NCBI GenBank assembly: GCA_950022295.1
Contig: OX465597.1
Coordinates: 376,495,016 to 376,559,015, forward strand
Source: Bromus sterilis
Lineage: Eukaryota; Streptophyta; Magnoliopsida; Poales; Poaceae
Direction: 5' to 3'
Length of the DNA: 64,000 nucleotides
Part shown: positions 1-13,189 of the stretch, piece after piece
How the letters are laid out: each line of letters starts with the position of its first letter
Position numbering within the stretch: the first letter of the stretch is position 1
Notes under the pieces: model-generated
What the model was told of the DNA's origin: nothing
Seen by the model: only the letters and a program-made list of their open reading frames with translations
Database searches by the model: none
Position numbers and translations under genes: made by a program

Positions 1-3000
1 CACATGTCTGTGATCAACATTACATCATACTACGGAAGCAAATTAGGTCTGAGTACAGACAAGTTTAACAAATGTCTTAGAGAAGCCTTGTAAACAAACA
101 TGCCCTTCCACGAGGGACCAGACTGCTGTCTGGGACTATGCTAACTTAGTCAACGTCGAGCTTCACGAAGGTGACTCCATCAGGGTCCGGGTTCTCATCT
201 AAAACATAGAATAAGCAAATGTGAGTACAAAGTCGTACTCAGCAAGACTTACATCAGAACTATACTACTCATGCTCAAGTATCAAGGTAAAGGAGGTGGG
301 GTTCAACATGCAGAAGTGCCAGCTTTGACTTGGCTAATCCTGTACTACGAGTACCAGACTTGAGGTAAGAAGCGTACACGAGTCCACTACATCTCCAACC
401 AATACACCACTATGGTCACTTCCTCGACTTCCCCACGAGGAGGCACACCATAGCACTCACGCTTATCTTGCGAGTTTTATAAGTATCCAATCAAGTTGTC
501 TATGATCAAGTAGAGGTTTCCAAGTAGTCCATAACCGCGAACACGGCTATTCGAATAGTTCATTAACCCTGCAGGGGTGTACATCTTCACACGCGTGTCA
601 TCACTTATCGCCTCGTTCTTGTCATCCTTCAAGCGGATGTCGGACGTGGATGAAACCAAGGCACTACCCTCACATCACCTTCTCTAATCCAGGAGTCGAC
701 TACCTGAGTTTGTCACCGCTCGAGAGTCCGGCCGGTTCCACGAAACGGACTCAGATAATGTAAGGGACCGAGACGCCACCTTTGACAGATGGTTTCACTG
801 CCTCACAGGTCCACCCACATATCTATACATAAATCAAATGGAAAGCCTGAATCTAGTGTGACTCTTGGACCGGATCGGGTACGTAAAGAGGCCAAACGGG
901 GCTCCCATAAAACCCTACATGTGGTCATACTCTTTGTCTTGGATCACAAAACAGGAACTCGGGGCCTAGGCCAGTGTTCAACGAGACAACCCACTGTGTA
1001 CTCCTACACAGCCTCTCATCGTTCACCTTTGTTTAGGGTGGATTCACCAACACGTTTCACTTTCATCAACACCACTGTGTTCATTCCATCCCGACTCACA
1101 ATCATAACATCCTCATTGTACCACTAAGCAGCAAAAGCAGTAATAGTTGTAGGGGCCACATGCTCATCATTCAACTCCCAAATCTGCTAGGATTGTGGTT
1201 TGCTTAATACGGTGGCAAAATGATAGGTCATGCATTGGAATGGGTTCAACTATGCGAAAGGACGTGTCTCGATGATCTCCTAAACATGCATAAGCGAGAC
1301 TGAGAGGGAAGTAGGATTTTATAGACATGATCAATGGGGTTTGCTTGCCGTGCTGACGATACATGGGTCTTAACGGTGGTCTTCTTCTTCGGGGTGATCA
1401 CCGTCTCGGAGGCACTGTTACCAGCACAATCATCAACAAGAGGGGGACAACTTTCAAAATAAAAATGCACATACACATGATAAGGTTGTCCATGATGTGA
1501 ATGGTACTGGTTTGTAGCATATTCAATTTAATTGAAGTATATTGCATTTGAAATGAAAATTCAAACTCCAAATTCAATTTCAAATTAAGTCATATACACA
1601 TTTGCTTCTGTTCCCCCATTTTAAAATGGTCAAACATATTTTTTTTGCATATTCTTAATCCTTGTATTTTTCTGATAATTTTTCATATATTATATGTTTA
1701 ATTTGGAGTTAATATGAATTAGTTATGATTTTCTAAAGTTTAATTCAATTTCTGGAATTTTCTCTGTTTTCTTTAATTCTTTTAATTTCTGGAAACTGTT
1801 TATTGCATCAGCATGACGCAATACTGATGTCACAGGGGCTCTGTCCAGGGGGACCCACTGGTCAGTGTCAGTGAGGCTAATTCCTGTTAATTAAAACTAA
1901 CAAGGGGTTTAGTTAGGGGCTGGGTCCACCTGTCTGTGACACTGGAGGGGGTTAGTAAGTGGTTTAGGGCTAATTAAGCTGGGCCCGCCGGGATGTCGCC
2001 GCCGGCGACCTCTGGCACGGCGGAGTGGTCGCCGGAATGACCAAACGGCCACGGGAGAGCATGGGGGAGGCGCCAAATCGATCCCCGCATGCCCCCGCAT
2101 CCATCTGTGCTATCCGGGGGTCTTCAGGGGGGCTGTGGCGACGGCGACTTCAAGAACAGCGGCGGCTGGGCTCGGGTTCCAGCGAACTCGATGCTCCAGG
2201 CCACGGGAGGAAGCGCGGGAGGGTTGGGGAGGAAGAGGAGCTCACCCCAATGCCAATGAAGGCGTCGGAGAGGACTGGGAGGGCTCGGAGGCGACGCAAT
2301 CGACGACGACCTTCTCCGGTTCCGGCGAGATCCCGAAGAAGCTAGCGGCGGCTATGGTCAGAATTGGGCACCGAGCTCTTGCACGGGGAGGTGGTCGTCG
2401 ACGTGGAAGCAGAAGGACATGCTTGTCCGGCGTCTTAGCGTCGTTGGCCGCGCGGGCTCATCGGCGTGCTCCGGTGAAGTTCTCTGTCGGCGCAAAAATC
2501 CGGCGAGCTAGCTTGAGAGGGGGACTTTGAGTGGAGGGGAAAGGGAGAGGAGGGTCTGGGCATCTCCGTGGCGTCCAGAAGAGGGCGAGGGGGAGCCAGG
2601 CAGGCTGGTGGCGTGGCGTCGCGGTCGCCGCGCGCTCTCGGCTCGCCACCGAGCAGCTTCGGGGCGAGGGGTAGAAGACGACAGAAGCTCGGGTGGGCTG
2701 GGCCGGCTACAGGTAAGTGGGCCTGCGCCTAGGTGCAAGGTAAGCCTCTCCTCACTATTTTTCTTTTATTTCTTCTGACATTTGTTCTGTTTTGATAAAA
2801 CAAATATCAAAACATTTTATAAAAATGCCCAAACAATTTTATAAATCCTAGGTGACCAGTAGCTAGCCACACAAAGAATTTGGACATTTTTGAAATTCAA
2901 TAAGTTTGAATTCCAAATACAATAGGGGTTTGATTAATTTCCAAAGCCACTGTTTGAATATTAGAATATTCCATGTGCATGGGAATTATCCCAAACCACT

Positions 3001-3192
3001 TTTAAAATGATCAGCAACATTTCTAGGAATTTTCCAAACATTCAAATGATTTTTGGAAAAAGATTTTTATCTGGCCATTTCAAATAATTTCTCAGGGCAT
3101 TCTGCCTCCCCATTTTTGAATTTCTTTTGAATTTTTGCATGATGCAAAGGGATCAAACAAACCTAGCACTTACCCTAGTTGGGGTTCTGACA
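1..3192 (-). repeat. Gypsy 1 3' LTR (partial)
   Basis: This matches 8690-11879 almost base for base, with scattered substitutions such as 299 (G against T) and 859-866. It lacks about 571 bp that lie left of the window. The plus-strand end is TGACA at 3188-3192. Composition changes sharply: AT-rich at about 1500-1830, GC-rich at about 1970-2740, then AT-rich to about 3130. Short ORFs in the GC-rich part recur in both LTRs but resemble no protein I recognise. Confidence 0.92.
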
Positions 3193-6100
3193 ACTCGCCC
3201 CCACTCAAAAGAATCTCGTCCCGAGATTCAAAAGTCGTCGGGAGGAAGGTGGGGTACTCGGCACGGAGGCGATCTTCTCTTTCCCACGTTGCTTCTTTCT
3301 CGGAGTGATGTGACCATTGCACTTTGAGGAACTTGATCTTCTGACGACGAGTGACACGCTCTGCGGAATCAAGAATACGAATAGGGTACTCTCGATAAGA
3401 AAGGTCATCTTGGAGATCAAGCGTTTCATGGTCAACTTCGCGGATGGGGTCCTTGAAGCAACGCCTGAGTTGTGACACATGGAATACATCATGTACTCGG
3501 GAAAGGTGCGGAGGTAGTTCAAGTTGGTAGGCAACTTCTCCACGTTTAGAGAGAATGCGGAAATGTCCGATGTAACGTGGGGCCAACTTGCCTTTGATAC
3601 CGAATCTTTGGGTTCCCTTCAGAGGAGTAACCCGAAGGTAAGCCTTCTCATCAAGATTGTAGCTCTCCTCCCTATGATGGCGATCATAGTAGCTTTTCTG
3701 ATGATACTGAGCGGCTTTCAATCGATCACGAACAATGCGAACTTGCTCTTCTGCTTCCTTGATCATATCCGGTCCAAAGAGTTGTCTTTCACCGGTTTCT
3801 GACTAGGTTAGGGGTGTTCGACATCGTCGTCCGTAGAGGAGTTCAAAAGGAGCCATGTTCAGACTAGATTGAAAACTGTTGTTATAAGCAAATTCGGCAA
3901 ATGGAAGAGATTTCTCCCAATTCTTTCCGAATGAGATAACACAAGCTCTGAGCATGTCTTCCAAGATTTGATTTACCCTTTCAACTTGACCGCTAGACTG
4001 AGGGTGGAAAGCTGTACTAAAGGATAGATGAGTTCCCATAGCATTTTGAAAACTTTCCCAAAATCTAGAGGTGAAAAGGCTACCACGATCAGAATTGATC
4101 ACCAAAGGAACACCGTGAAGAGACACAATTCTAGAGACATACAAGTCCGCCAACTGACTAGCAATTATAGACTCGCGAACTGGAAGAAAGTGAGCAACTT
4201 TTGAAAGTCTATCGATGACCACGAAGATGGCATCATTTCCTTTCTGGGTTTTTGGAAAGCCGGTGATGAAGTCCATACCGACCTTGTCCCATTTCCACTC
4301 GGGAATAGACAATGGTTGAAGAGTACCAGCAGGTCTTTGGTGTTCTGCCTTAATGCGACGACAAACATCACATTCGGCAACAAATTGTGCAATGTCTCTC
4401 TTCATCCGGGTCCACCAAAATCTCTGGCGTAGATCTCGGTACATTTTTGTGCTACCGGGATGAATGGAGAGGGTAGTGTCATGAGCTTCCTTAAGGATCA
4501 GCTGCTTTAGGTCTTCGTTTTTAGGAACTACTAAACGATTTCCAAAGAATATCGTTCCTTGATCATTTGCAGAAAAACATTTAACAACTCCGCTAACAAT
4601 GTTCTGCTTGATCTCTTGAATACTACTATCTTGTTTCTGGGCGGCTATAATTTGATCCTCAAGGGTTGGTTTCGCCACCAAGTTGAAAAGATATCCACGA
4701 GGAATAATCTCGAGGTTGAGCTTTCGAAATTTCTCATGAAGAAGTGGTTGATACTTCTGTAACATGAGGTTGTTACAGTACGACTTACGACTTAGTGCAT
4801 CAGCCATGACATTGGCTTTGCCTGGGGTGTAAGAAATTCCTAAGTCATAATCTTTTATCAACTCTATCCAGTGTCTTTGCCTGAGGTTAAGATCTGGCTG
4901 GGTGAATATGTATTTGAGGCTTTGGTGATCGGAATATATCTCACAACGATTACCAAGGAGGTAATGTCGCCAAGTCTTCAGGGCATGAACTACGGCAGCG
5001 AGTTCAAGATCATGGGTTGGATAGTTCTCTTCATGTGGCCGCAACTGGCGTGAAGCATAAGCTACCACATGTCTATCTTGCATAAGTATGCATCCTAACC
5101 CTTGCCGTGAAGCATCACAATAGATTTCGAAATCCCTTTTGGGATCTGGAGGTGCAAGTACGGGTGCAGAAGTCAATCTTCTTTTCAGCTCTTGAAAGCT
5201 TTCCTCGCACTTGGGGGTCCATTGGAATTTCTTATCTTTCTTGAGGAGTTCAGTAAGAGGCTTTGCAACTTTAGAAAAGTTCTCAACGAAGCGGCGGCAA
5301 TAGCTTGCTAAGCCGAGAAAACTCCTAACTTGCTTAACCTATTCAGGTGGAGTCCAGTCAAGGACGGCCTGAACTCTCTCGGGATTGACTGCAACACCTT
5401 TCGCAGAAATCACGTGGCCTAAGTAGGTCACTTCTGGTAGCCAAAATTCACACTTGGAGAACTTGGCATAAAGGCGGTGCTCTCTAAGTTTCATCAATAC
5501 CAGCCTAAGGTGTTCTGCGTGCTCTTCTTCGTTCTTCGAGTAGATGAGAATGTCATCAAGATAAACCACAACAAATTTATCTAAGTACTCCATGAAGATC
5601 GAATTCATTAAGCGCGAGAAAGTGGCGGGGGCATTGGTTAAACCAAAGGACATGACGGTATACTCGTAAAGAGCATAACGAGTAGTGAAGGCCGTTTTGG
5701 GAATGTCCTCGTTTCGGATTTTGATTTGATGATAGCCTAATCTCAAATCCATCTTGGAGAAGAAAGAGGATCCTGCAAGTTGATCATAAAGATCATTGAT
5801 CCTGGGCAGTGGGTACTTGTTCTTTATCATCGCTAGATTTAGCGGACGATAGTCTACGCACATCCTTTCTGTTCCATCTTTCTTCGTTACGAACAGAACG
5901 GGGCAACCCCATGGCGATGAGCTAGGGCGGATGAAGCCTTTTGCCAACGAAGCATCAAGTTCGGTTTTAGCTCAGCTAACTCATGTGGGGCCATTCTATA
6001 TGGGCGTCTGGAAATTGGGGCTGTGCCTGGTATAAGATCCACTATGAATTCCACAGACCTGTCGGGTGGCATTCCCGGCAGCTCTTCAGGAAAGACATCC

Positions 6101-7650
6101 GGGAAGTCACGAACCACCGGAACATCTTCAAGGTTAGGAAGGGGAAGCACATTCAAAGTATGCATCTGGTTTTTAGAGCTGGGTGATGTGTAGTCAATGA
6201 TCTGGCCTGAAGGATGGGTGAGTTTGACTGATTTGGCTTTACAATCAAGGAAATCATTCTGCCTTGATAACCAATCCATTCCTAGGATGACATGAATGTC
6301 CGAAGACTTGAGGGCTATAAGTGAAGCAAGGAATACTAAACCCTCAATTTCAATTTGATTGCCATGGCTTACTCTATTAGTTTGACACTTTGAACCAGGA
6401 GTTTGAATGATCATTGGAGAAAACATTTCTTCAAAGGGGAACTCATGACGAAGTGCATAACTCTCCGACATGAATGAATGAGAAGCTCCTGGATCGAAAA
6501 GAACGGAGGCGGGGACATGATTGACTGGGTGTGTGCCAAGAATGACATCAGAAGCAGCAGTGGTTTCCTCAACTGAGATTTGGTTCACACAACCACTACT
6601 TGTGACTGAAAGCTTTGCTGGGATGGCTTTGGTGGTTGATTTCTTTGGAGGCTTGTGACTAGGTCGACGTGGTGCCACCAACACTGTAGGGCACTGTCGG
6701 AAGTAATGGCCTGTCAGACCACACGTGAAACATACCCTGCCTGAATTGCTGGGAGCAGGATTACTTGACTGCACACCATCATTCCTGGGAGGAACAATGT
6801 GTTGAGGTGGATGGCATATATTCGGTGGTGGTCTCTGAAGAAGGTTTTGAGGTATGTCACAGGTTGGAATCCAAATTCGGCGTTTCTGAGGGGCTGAACT
6901 TGAATAAGGAGCAAGCTCAAGAACATGCTTGCGGGACTCTTCGAAAATTTCATTGCCATGCTCAGCTCTGAAGGATCTGTTGACTAAATCCTCAAAGGTG
7001 GCAAATTCGATGAGGTTGAGATCATGACGAAGGATAGGGCTAAGTCCCTTACGGAACCTTGCCTGCTTTCTGGCATCGGTGGTGATCTCATCTTGGGCAT
7101 ACCGAGCAAGACGGTTGAATTCTCTCACATACTCGTGAATGGACATCTCTCCTTGAGTCAGGTTGCAGAACTCTTCTTTCTTGCGCTCCATCAACTCATC
7201 CAGAAGGTGGTACCCTCGAAAGGCATCACGGAACTCCTGCCAAGTCACTAGGTGACCATCAGGCTGCATAGCAACATAGTTCACCCACCATTCAGCAGCA
7301 GCACCTTCCAGAAAGTGTGCCGCGAATATAACTCGATCATCGGGAGCAACATGTGCAGCATCAAGCTTACGTTCGATGGAACGGAGCCAATCATCAGCTT
7401 CAAGGGGCTCAGAAGAACATCGGAATACCGGTGGCTTGAGGAGGATGAAGTCCTGAATGCCCACAACCACATTGCAATGACGTGAGGTATTCTGCTCGAT
7501 GAGCTCCAGAAGACGTGTTTGATCGCGTTGATTCTTCTCAGCTTCCATCATGATTTCCGCCGCAGAAGGCGGTGGTAGAGGTTCATCATCATTTCGATTC
7601 CGAACACGGTCTCGATTCCGACGAACAGCACTACGAGTTCCACCTGACAT
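3170..7650 (-). pseudogene. Gypsy 1 gag-pol polyprotein, broken
   Basis: The start is the ATG at 7650 (MSGGTRSAV). The first 588 residues or so hold a retrotransposon gag domain (about 80-210), a zinc knuckle CFTCGLTGHYFRQC (about 307) and the protease motif FDPGASHSF (about 386). The reading frame then shifts through a missing base in the T-run at 5965-5968. The second frame carries reverse transcriptase (YLDD near 5560), RNase H, integrase (an HHCC zinc motif near 4340-4480, then a DDE core) and a C-terminal chromodomain (about 3230-3400). Two in-frame TAG codons interrupt it, at 5339-5341 and 3803-3805. The second replaces a Trp codon in a conserved position. The stop codon (3170-3172) lies inside the LTR. 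The usual product is cleaved into virus-like particle and copying enzymes. This copy cannot make the full protein. Confidence 0.93.
3193..3210 (-). other. Gypsy 1 polypurine tract
   Basis: On the minus strand this reads TTTTGAGTGGGGGCGAGT directly before the 3' LTR. That is the position and composition of a plus-strand primer for reverse transcription. Confidence 0.8.
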
Positions 7651-8099
7651 CCTGTGTGATAAAATCAACAATCAGAACAGGTTGGATGATGGATTCAAGG
7701 ATAAAAAGACATGATGAAGGCGGAAAAGATTATAATGCGAAGGCAATGATTCATAGAAACTTGGAACAAATCCGGCAGCATAACGGCTGCACCGGGATGG
7801 AAAACAAGACAACCTCGAGGAGATTGGACAGAACTTCCTCAAGGAACTCAAAACAGAGACTCTGGACGACCACAATAATCCTACGGCTAAAAGGAAGCAC
7901 TCAGCGAGATGTTCTAGTAAGACATAGATGAGCCTAGTCCTATCATCCCGTAGAAAAGATAAGGGTGACCCAGAACTCAGATCGATGAGGGTAAGGAGAA
8001 AAAGAAGCCTTACGTTGTTCCCTTTATACCCAAGTAACTATATAACTATAGAATGCTAGACTCGACTTCGACCAAGGGTTTGATAAGCCTACAGACAGT

Positions 8100-8114
8100 C
8101 CTGCTCTGATACCA
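8100..8114 (-). other. Gypsy 1 primer binding site (initiator Met tRNA type)
   Basis: The minus strand reads TGGTATCAGAGCAGG four bases inside the 5' LTR end. TGGTATCAGAGC complements the 3' end of plant initiator methionine tRNA, the usual primer for chromoviruses and copia elements. Confidence 0.88.
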
Positions 8115-8118
8115 AGTC

Positions 8119-11100
8119 TGTCGGGACCCGGGGTTAGCGTATGTAATTCCAGTCATGATGCAATCACATGGAGAGCCGAGAACCGTACCCACTTGTCTAA
8201 GCAGACAAGGCCAAGCACAGAACGTTCTCGGTAAGCATCGAACGTGAGGGGCATCCCATTAGGCCGGATGATCAACTGAGATGGGTCCTCATCGTCCGCT
8301 CACAAGTCTAAATGCTTATGGGTGGTGAATCCCATACTCATAGACAAGTCGCCTCCACCATGTTATCGATTGAAACCTAAATCTTACATATACTTACTCC
8401 AGCCCGATCACTTAGTCGGGGTCTAGGGCGGGCTCGATCATACAACAAAGTGTGCACGTGAAAGAGTCACGAACAATCGCATCGCGATGCCCCAAGCTGC
8501 GCACATCTAAGGGCCACTTGGTGTATAAAAGACCGCCAGCCAGATCACAACTAAGGTCTCAAAAACCCATACTAAGACATGCATGTTATAAACATACACG
8601 CAGCACACGTGCCTAGTATGAACAGCAGGTATCATCACATAACTCTACAAAGTACTCTTTATAGATATACACATAGAGCATACAAAGATCACATGTCTGT
8701 GATCAACATTACATCATACTACGGAAGCAAATTAGGTCTGAGTACAGACAAGTTTAACAAATGTCTTAGAGAAGCCTTGTAAACAAACATGCCCTTCCAC
8801 GAGGGACCAGACTGCTGTCTGGGACTATGCTAACTTAGTCAACGTCGAGCTTCACGAAGGTGACTCCATCAGGGTCCGGGTTCTCATCTAAAACATAGAA
8901 TAAGCAAATGTGAGTACAAAGTCGTACTCAGCAAGACTTACATCAGAACTATACTACTCATGCTCAAGTATCAAGGTAAAGGAGGTGGTGTTCAACATGC
9001 AGAAGTGCCAGCTTTGACTTGGCTAATCCTGTACTACGAGTACCAGACTTGAGGTAAGAAGCGTACACGAGTCCACTACATCTCCAACCAATACACCACT
9101 ATGGTCACTTCCTCGACTTCCCCACGAGGAGGCACACCATAGCACTCACGCTTATCTTGCGAGTTTTATAAGTATCCAATCAAGTTGTCTATGATCAAGT
9201 AGAGGTTTCCAAGTAGTCCATAACCGCGAACACGGCTATTCGAATAGTTCATTAACCCTGCAGGGGTGTACATCTTCACACGCGTGTCATCACTTATCGC
9301 CTCGTTCTTGTCATCCTTCAAGCGGATGTCGGACGTGGATGAAACCAAGGCACTACCCTCACATCACCTTCTCTAATCCAGGAGTCGACTACCTGAGTTT
9401 GTCACCGCTCGAGAGTCCGGCCGGTTCCACGAAACGGACTCAGATAATGTAAGGGACCGAGACGCCACCTTTGACAGATGGTTTCACTGCCTCACAGGTC
9501 CACCCACATATCTATACATAAATCAAATGGAAAGCCCGAATCTAGTGTGACTCCTAGACCGGATCGGGTACGTAAAGAGGCCAAACGGGGCTCCCATAAA
9601 ACCCTACATGTGGTCATACTCTTTGTCTTGGATCACAAAACAGGAACTTGGGGCCTAGGCCAGTGTTCAAGGAGACAAACCACTGTGTACTCCTACACAG
9701 CCTCTCATCGTTCACATTTGTTTAGGGTGGATTCACCAACACGTTTCACTTTCATCAACACCACTGTGTTCATTCTATCCCGACTCACAATCATAACATC
9801 CTCATTGTACCACTAAGAAGCAAAAGCAGTAACAGTTGTAGGGGCCACATGCTCATCATTCAACTCCTAAATCTGCTAGGATTGTGGTTTGCTTAATACG
9901 GTGGCAAAATGATAGGTCATGCATTGGAATGGGTTCAACTTTGCGAAAGGACGTGTCTCGATGATCTCCTAAACATGCATAAGCGAGACTGAGAGGGAAG
10001 TAGGATCTTATAGACATGATCAATGGGGTTTGCTTGCCAGCTGACGATACACGGGTCTTAACGGTGGTCTTCTTCTTCGGGGTGATCACCGTCTCGGAGG
10101 CACTGTTACCAGCACAATCATCAACAAGAGGGGGACAACTTTCAAAATAAAAGTGCACATACACATGATAAGGTTGTCCATGATGTGAATGGTACTGGTT
10201 TGTAGCATATTCAATTTAATTGAAGTATATTGCATTTGAAATGAAAATTCAAACTCCAAATTCAATTTCAAATTAAGTCATATACACATTTGCTTCTGTT
10301 CCCTCATTTTAAAATGGTCAAACATAATTTTTTTGCATATTCTTAATCCTTGTGTTTTTCTGATAATTTTTCATATATTATATGTTTAATTTGGAGTTAA
10401 TATGAATTAGTTATGATTTTCTAAAGTTTAATTCAATTTCTGGAATTTTCTCTGTTTTCTTTAATTCTTTTAATTTTTGGAAACTGTTTATTGCATCAGC
10501 ATGACGCAATATTGATGTCACAGGGGCTCTGTCCAGGGGGACCCACTGGTCGGTGTCAGTGAGGCTAATTCCTGTTAATTAAAACTAACAGGGGGTTTAG
10601 TTAGGGGCTGGGTCCACCTGTCTGTGACACTGGAGGGGGTTAGTAAGTGGCTTAGGGCTAATTAAGCTGGGCCCGCCGGGATGTCGCCGCCGGCGACCTC
10701 TGGCACGACGGAGTGGTCGCCGGAATGACCAAACGGCCACGGGAGAGCACGGGGGAGGCGCCAAATCGATCCCCGCATGCCCCCGCATCCATCTGTGCTA
10801 TCCGGGGGTCTTCAGGGGGGCTGTGGCGACGGCGACTTCAAGAACGGCGGCGGCTGGCTCGGGTTCCGGCGAACTCGATGCTCCAGGCCACGGGAGGAAG
10901 CGCGGGAGGGTTGGGGAGGAAGAGGAGCTCACCCCAATGCCAATGAAGGCGTCGGAGAGGACTGGGAGGGCTCGGAGGCGACGCAATCGACGGCGACCTT
11001 CTCCGGTTCCGGCGAGATCCCGAAGAAGCTAGCGGCGGCTATGGTCAGAATTGGGCACCGAGCTCTTGCACGGGGAGGTGGTCGTCGACGTGGAAGCAGA

Positions 11101-11879
11101 AGGACATGCTTGTCCGGCGTCTTGGCGTCGTTGGCCGCGCGGGCTCATCGGCGTGCTCCGGTGAAGTTCTCTGTCGGCGCAAAAATCCGGCGAGCTAGCG
11201 TGAGAGGGGGACTTTGAGTGGAGGGGAAAGGGAGAGGAGGGTCTGGGCATCTCCGTGGCGTCCAGAAGAGGGCGAGGGGGAGCCAGGCAGGCTGGTGGCG
11301 TGGCGTCGCGGTCGCCGCACGCTCTCGGCTCGCCACCGAGCAGCTTCGGGGCGAGGGGTAGAAGACGACAGAAGCTCGGGTGGGCTGGGCCGGCTACAGG
11401 TGAGTGGGCCTGCGCCTAGGTGCAAGGTAAGCCTCTCCTCACTGTTTTTCTTTTATTTCTTCTGACATTTGTTCTGTTTTGATAAAACAAATATCAAAAC
11501 ATTTTATAAAAATGCCCAAACAATTTTATAAATCCTAGGTGACCAGTAGCTAGCCACACAAAGAATTTGGACATTTTTGAAATTCAATAAGTTTGAATTC
11601 CAAATCAAATAGGGGTTTATTTAATTTCCAAAGCCACTGTTTGAATATTAGAAAATTCCATGTGCATGGGATTGATCCCAAACCACTTTTAAAATGATCA
11701 GCAACATTTCTAGGAATTTTCCAAACATTCAAATGGTTTTTGGAAAAAGATTTTTATCTGGCCATTTCAAATAATTTCTCAGGGCTTTCTGCCTCCCCAT
11801 TTTTTAATTTCTTTTGAATTTTTGCATGATGCAAAGGGATGAAACAAACCTAGCACTTACCCTAGTTGGGGTTCTGACA
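8119..11879 (-). repeat. Gypsy 1 5' LTR (3761 bp)
   Basis: A complete LTR starting TGTCGGGACC and ending TTCTGACA on the plus strand, so it has the usual TG...CA ends. It holds the same GC-rich block as the partner LTR, at about 10660-11430. At 3.76 kb it is long for a chromovirus LTR. I could not place a TATA box with confidence. Confidence 0.93.
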
Positions 11880-12222
11880 CCAGGGGTCCAGGCGGCCCCC
11901 TGGCGCGGCCAGCCCCTAGGGCGCGCCACCAGGGCGCCTGGGCACCTAGTGGTGGCCCTCTGGCCCCACTCAGGTTCTTCCGGAAGGTTCTTCTGCGCTG
12001 ATTTTTTATCTGATTTTTCCCGAATTATTGGAGCACTTTTTATATGGGGGAAAACTGAAATAGAAAAACAGCAGAAAACAGGAACTGGCACTATGGTGCA
12101 CTGAGTTAATAGGTTAGTCCAAATATGATCAAAAGTGTATGAAAGTGTATCTAGATCATAGCAATATCACCCAAAACATGCATGGAGCAAGCAGAAATTA
12201 TAGATACGTTTTGGACGTATCA
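11880..12222 (-). repeat. LTR fragment, same type as element B, cut by gypsy 1
   Basis: Read on the minus strand this starts TGATACGTCC and continues like the B LTR (25273 onward) through a GC-rich inverted-repeat block. It ends where gypsy 1 begins, so gypsy 1 inserted into it. The rest would lie left of the window. GCAAG at 12223-12227 may be its target duplication. Confidence 0.85.
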
Positions 12223-12632
12223 GCAAGGCTCACAGAAAAGAAAGGATCATCTAGGCAAATACCAAACATTAGGCGTGTATCCCAGGGTAGTTGTACGTGC
12301 TTGCAATAAGAACTTTGCACAACATCTTTTGTCCTACCCTCCCACTACAAACGGGGCCAAAAGGAACTTAGGGAGATTAAGGTACTCCTGTCAAAGAGCA
12401 CCGGAACAAAGCATTAACACTTCATGGATACACGGAATCCTCAAATTATAGTCCATCCCCTTTGGTGTCCCAAGCTGTCACCATTGGGATCGCCGGTTCC
12501 GGACTATAATAGGTGCAAACAACTCATAGATAGGATCAAGAACACCACAAACTCAAGAAATAAAAGGGTGATGAGATCTGAAATCATGGCACTCGGGCAA
12601 TTATGCTCTTATAGTTGATGCTTTGGAGAAAG
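12223..12632 (-). repeat. LTR fragment, same type as E
   Basis: The reverse complement matches about 43310-43689 in LTR fragment E, and its first 60 bases or so match 42563-42617. The last 30 bases before copia 1 are diverged. It is flanked by a B-type LTR start on the left and the copia 1 LTR on the right, so both of those inserted into it or were joined to it later. Confidence 0.85.
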
Positions 12633-12885
12633 TGTAGGGGAACGCAACAGAAAACAAAAAATTTCGGTATAGCGAGCACGCCCAGGACCACTATGGAGAC
12701 GCATGCAAGGTTTTGATCTGATCGTTACCGACTCGTAGCGCAGCGGGAAGTAGAGTCGATGAAGATCGTCGGTGCAGATCCCCGCAGCTAGGGTTTACAA
12801 CCTCCCAACCGCGAGAATGTATTCCCTCGTCTGCCCCACGAACAGCGCTCCGGGAGGCGGTCGGACAGTCCCTCGGACGATGTCA

Positions 12886-12947
12886 CGGACAGCCCTTCGG
12901 GAGGACCCTCGAAACTCGATCTGTAACTCGGACAGCCCTTCGGGAGG
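12886..12947 (-). repeat. 19-bp direct repeat in copia 1 LTR
   Basis: CGGACAGCCCTTCGGGAGG occurs at 12886-12904 and again at 12929-12947, 43 bp apart, with a diverged third copy near 13050. It lies on the transcribed side of the putative TATA box, so it would be in the RNA leader. Confidence 0.75.
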
Positions 12948-13180
12948 CACACTCGAACTAAGATCGAAACAACGACCTCTCTACCAAGTTGCACACATAC
13001 GGTGTCAGCTATCCAGCAGGGCTTCGCCGTCCAGAACTAGTTCCTGCCGGAACCCAGACAGCCTTTCGGCTCTACGAAACTCTTTCGTGTGAGGGAGAGA
13101 AGAAGCCAGATAATTGCATGGCATGTGTTGAGAACTCAAGTGAGAGCTTGGATCAAGGATATGGGGCTGCCCTCACACCT

Positions 13181-13189
13181 CTATTTATA
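13181..13189 (-). promoter_or_regulatory. Copia 1 LTR TATA box
   Basis: The minus strand reads CTATAAATAG about 1.4 kb into the 1.96-kb LTR, a plausible U3/R boundary. Because this is the 3' LTR, transcription from it would run leftward out of the element, not into gag-pol. Confidence 0.6.

Larger units (their letters stand above)
1..11879 (-). mobile_element. Gypsy 1: Ty3/gypsy chromovirus (Tekay-like), left end outside window
   Basis: A nearly complete minus-strand LTR retrotransposon. Positions 1-3192 repeat 8690-11879, which defines the two LTRs. The internal part (3193-8118) carries a Met-tRNA-type primer site, a broken gag-pol and a purine tract. Domain order is gag, protease, reverse transcriptase, RNase H, integrase, chromodomain, which is the Ty3/gypsy chromovirus order; the integrase and gag wording resemble the Tekay/Del clade. 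Bases 7651-8118 are an untranslated leader. The right flank starts CCAGG (11880-11884), the likely target duplication; its partner lies outside the window. The element sits inside an older LTR fragment (11880-12222). Clade assignment is from memory of family motifs. Confidence 0.9.

Noticed and set aside
2025..2778. Several ORFs on both strands in the GC-rich part of the gypsy 1 LTRs
   Set aside because: High GC makes long frames by chance; the same positions are open in three or more frames, the proteins are Arg/Gly-rich with no domain, and both LTR copies show indels between frames.
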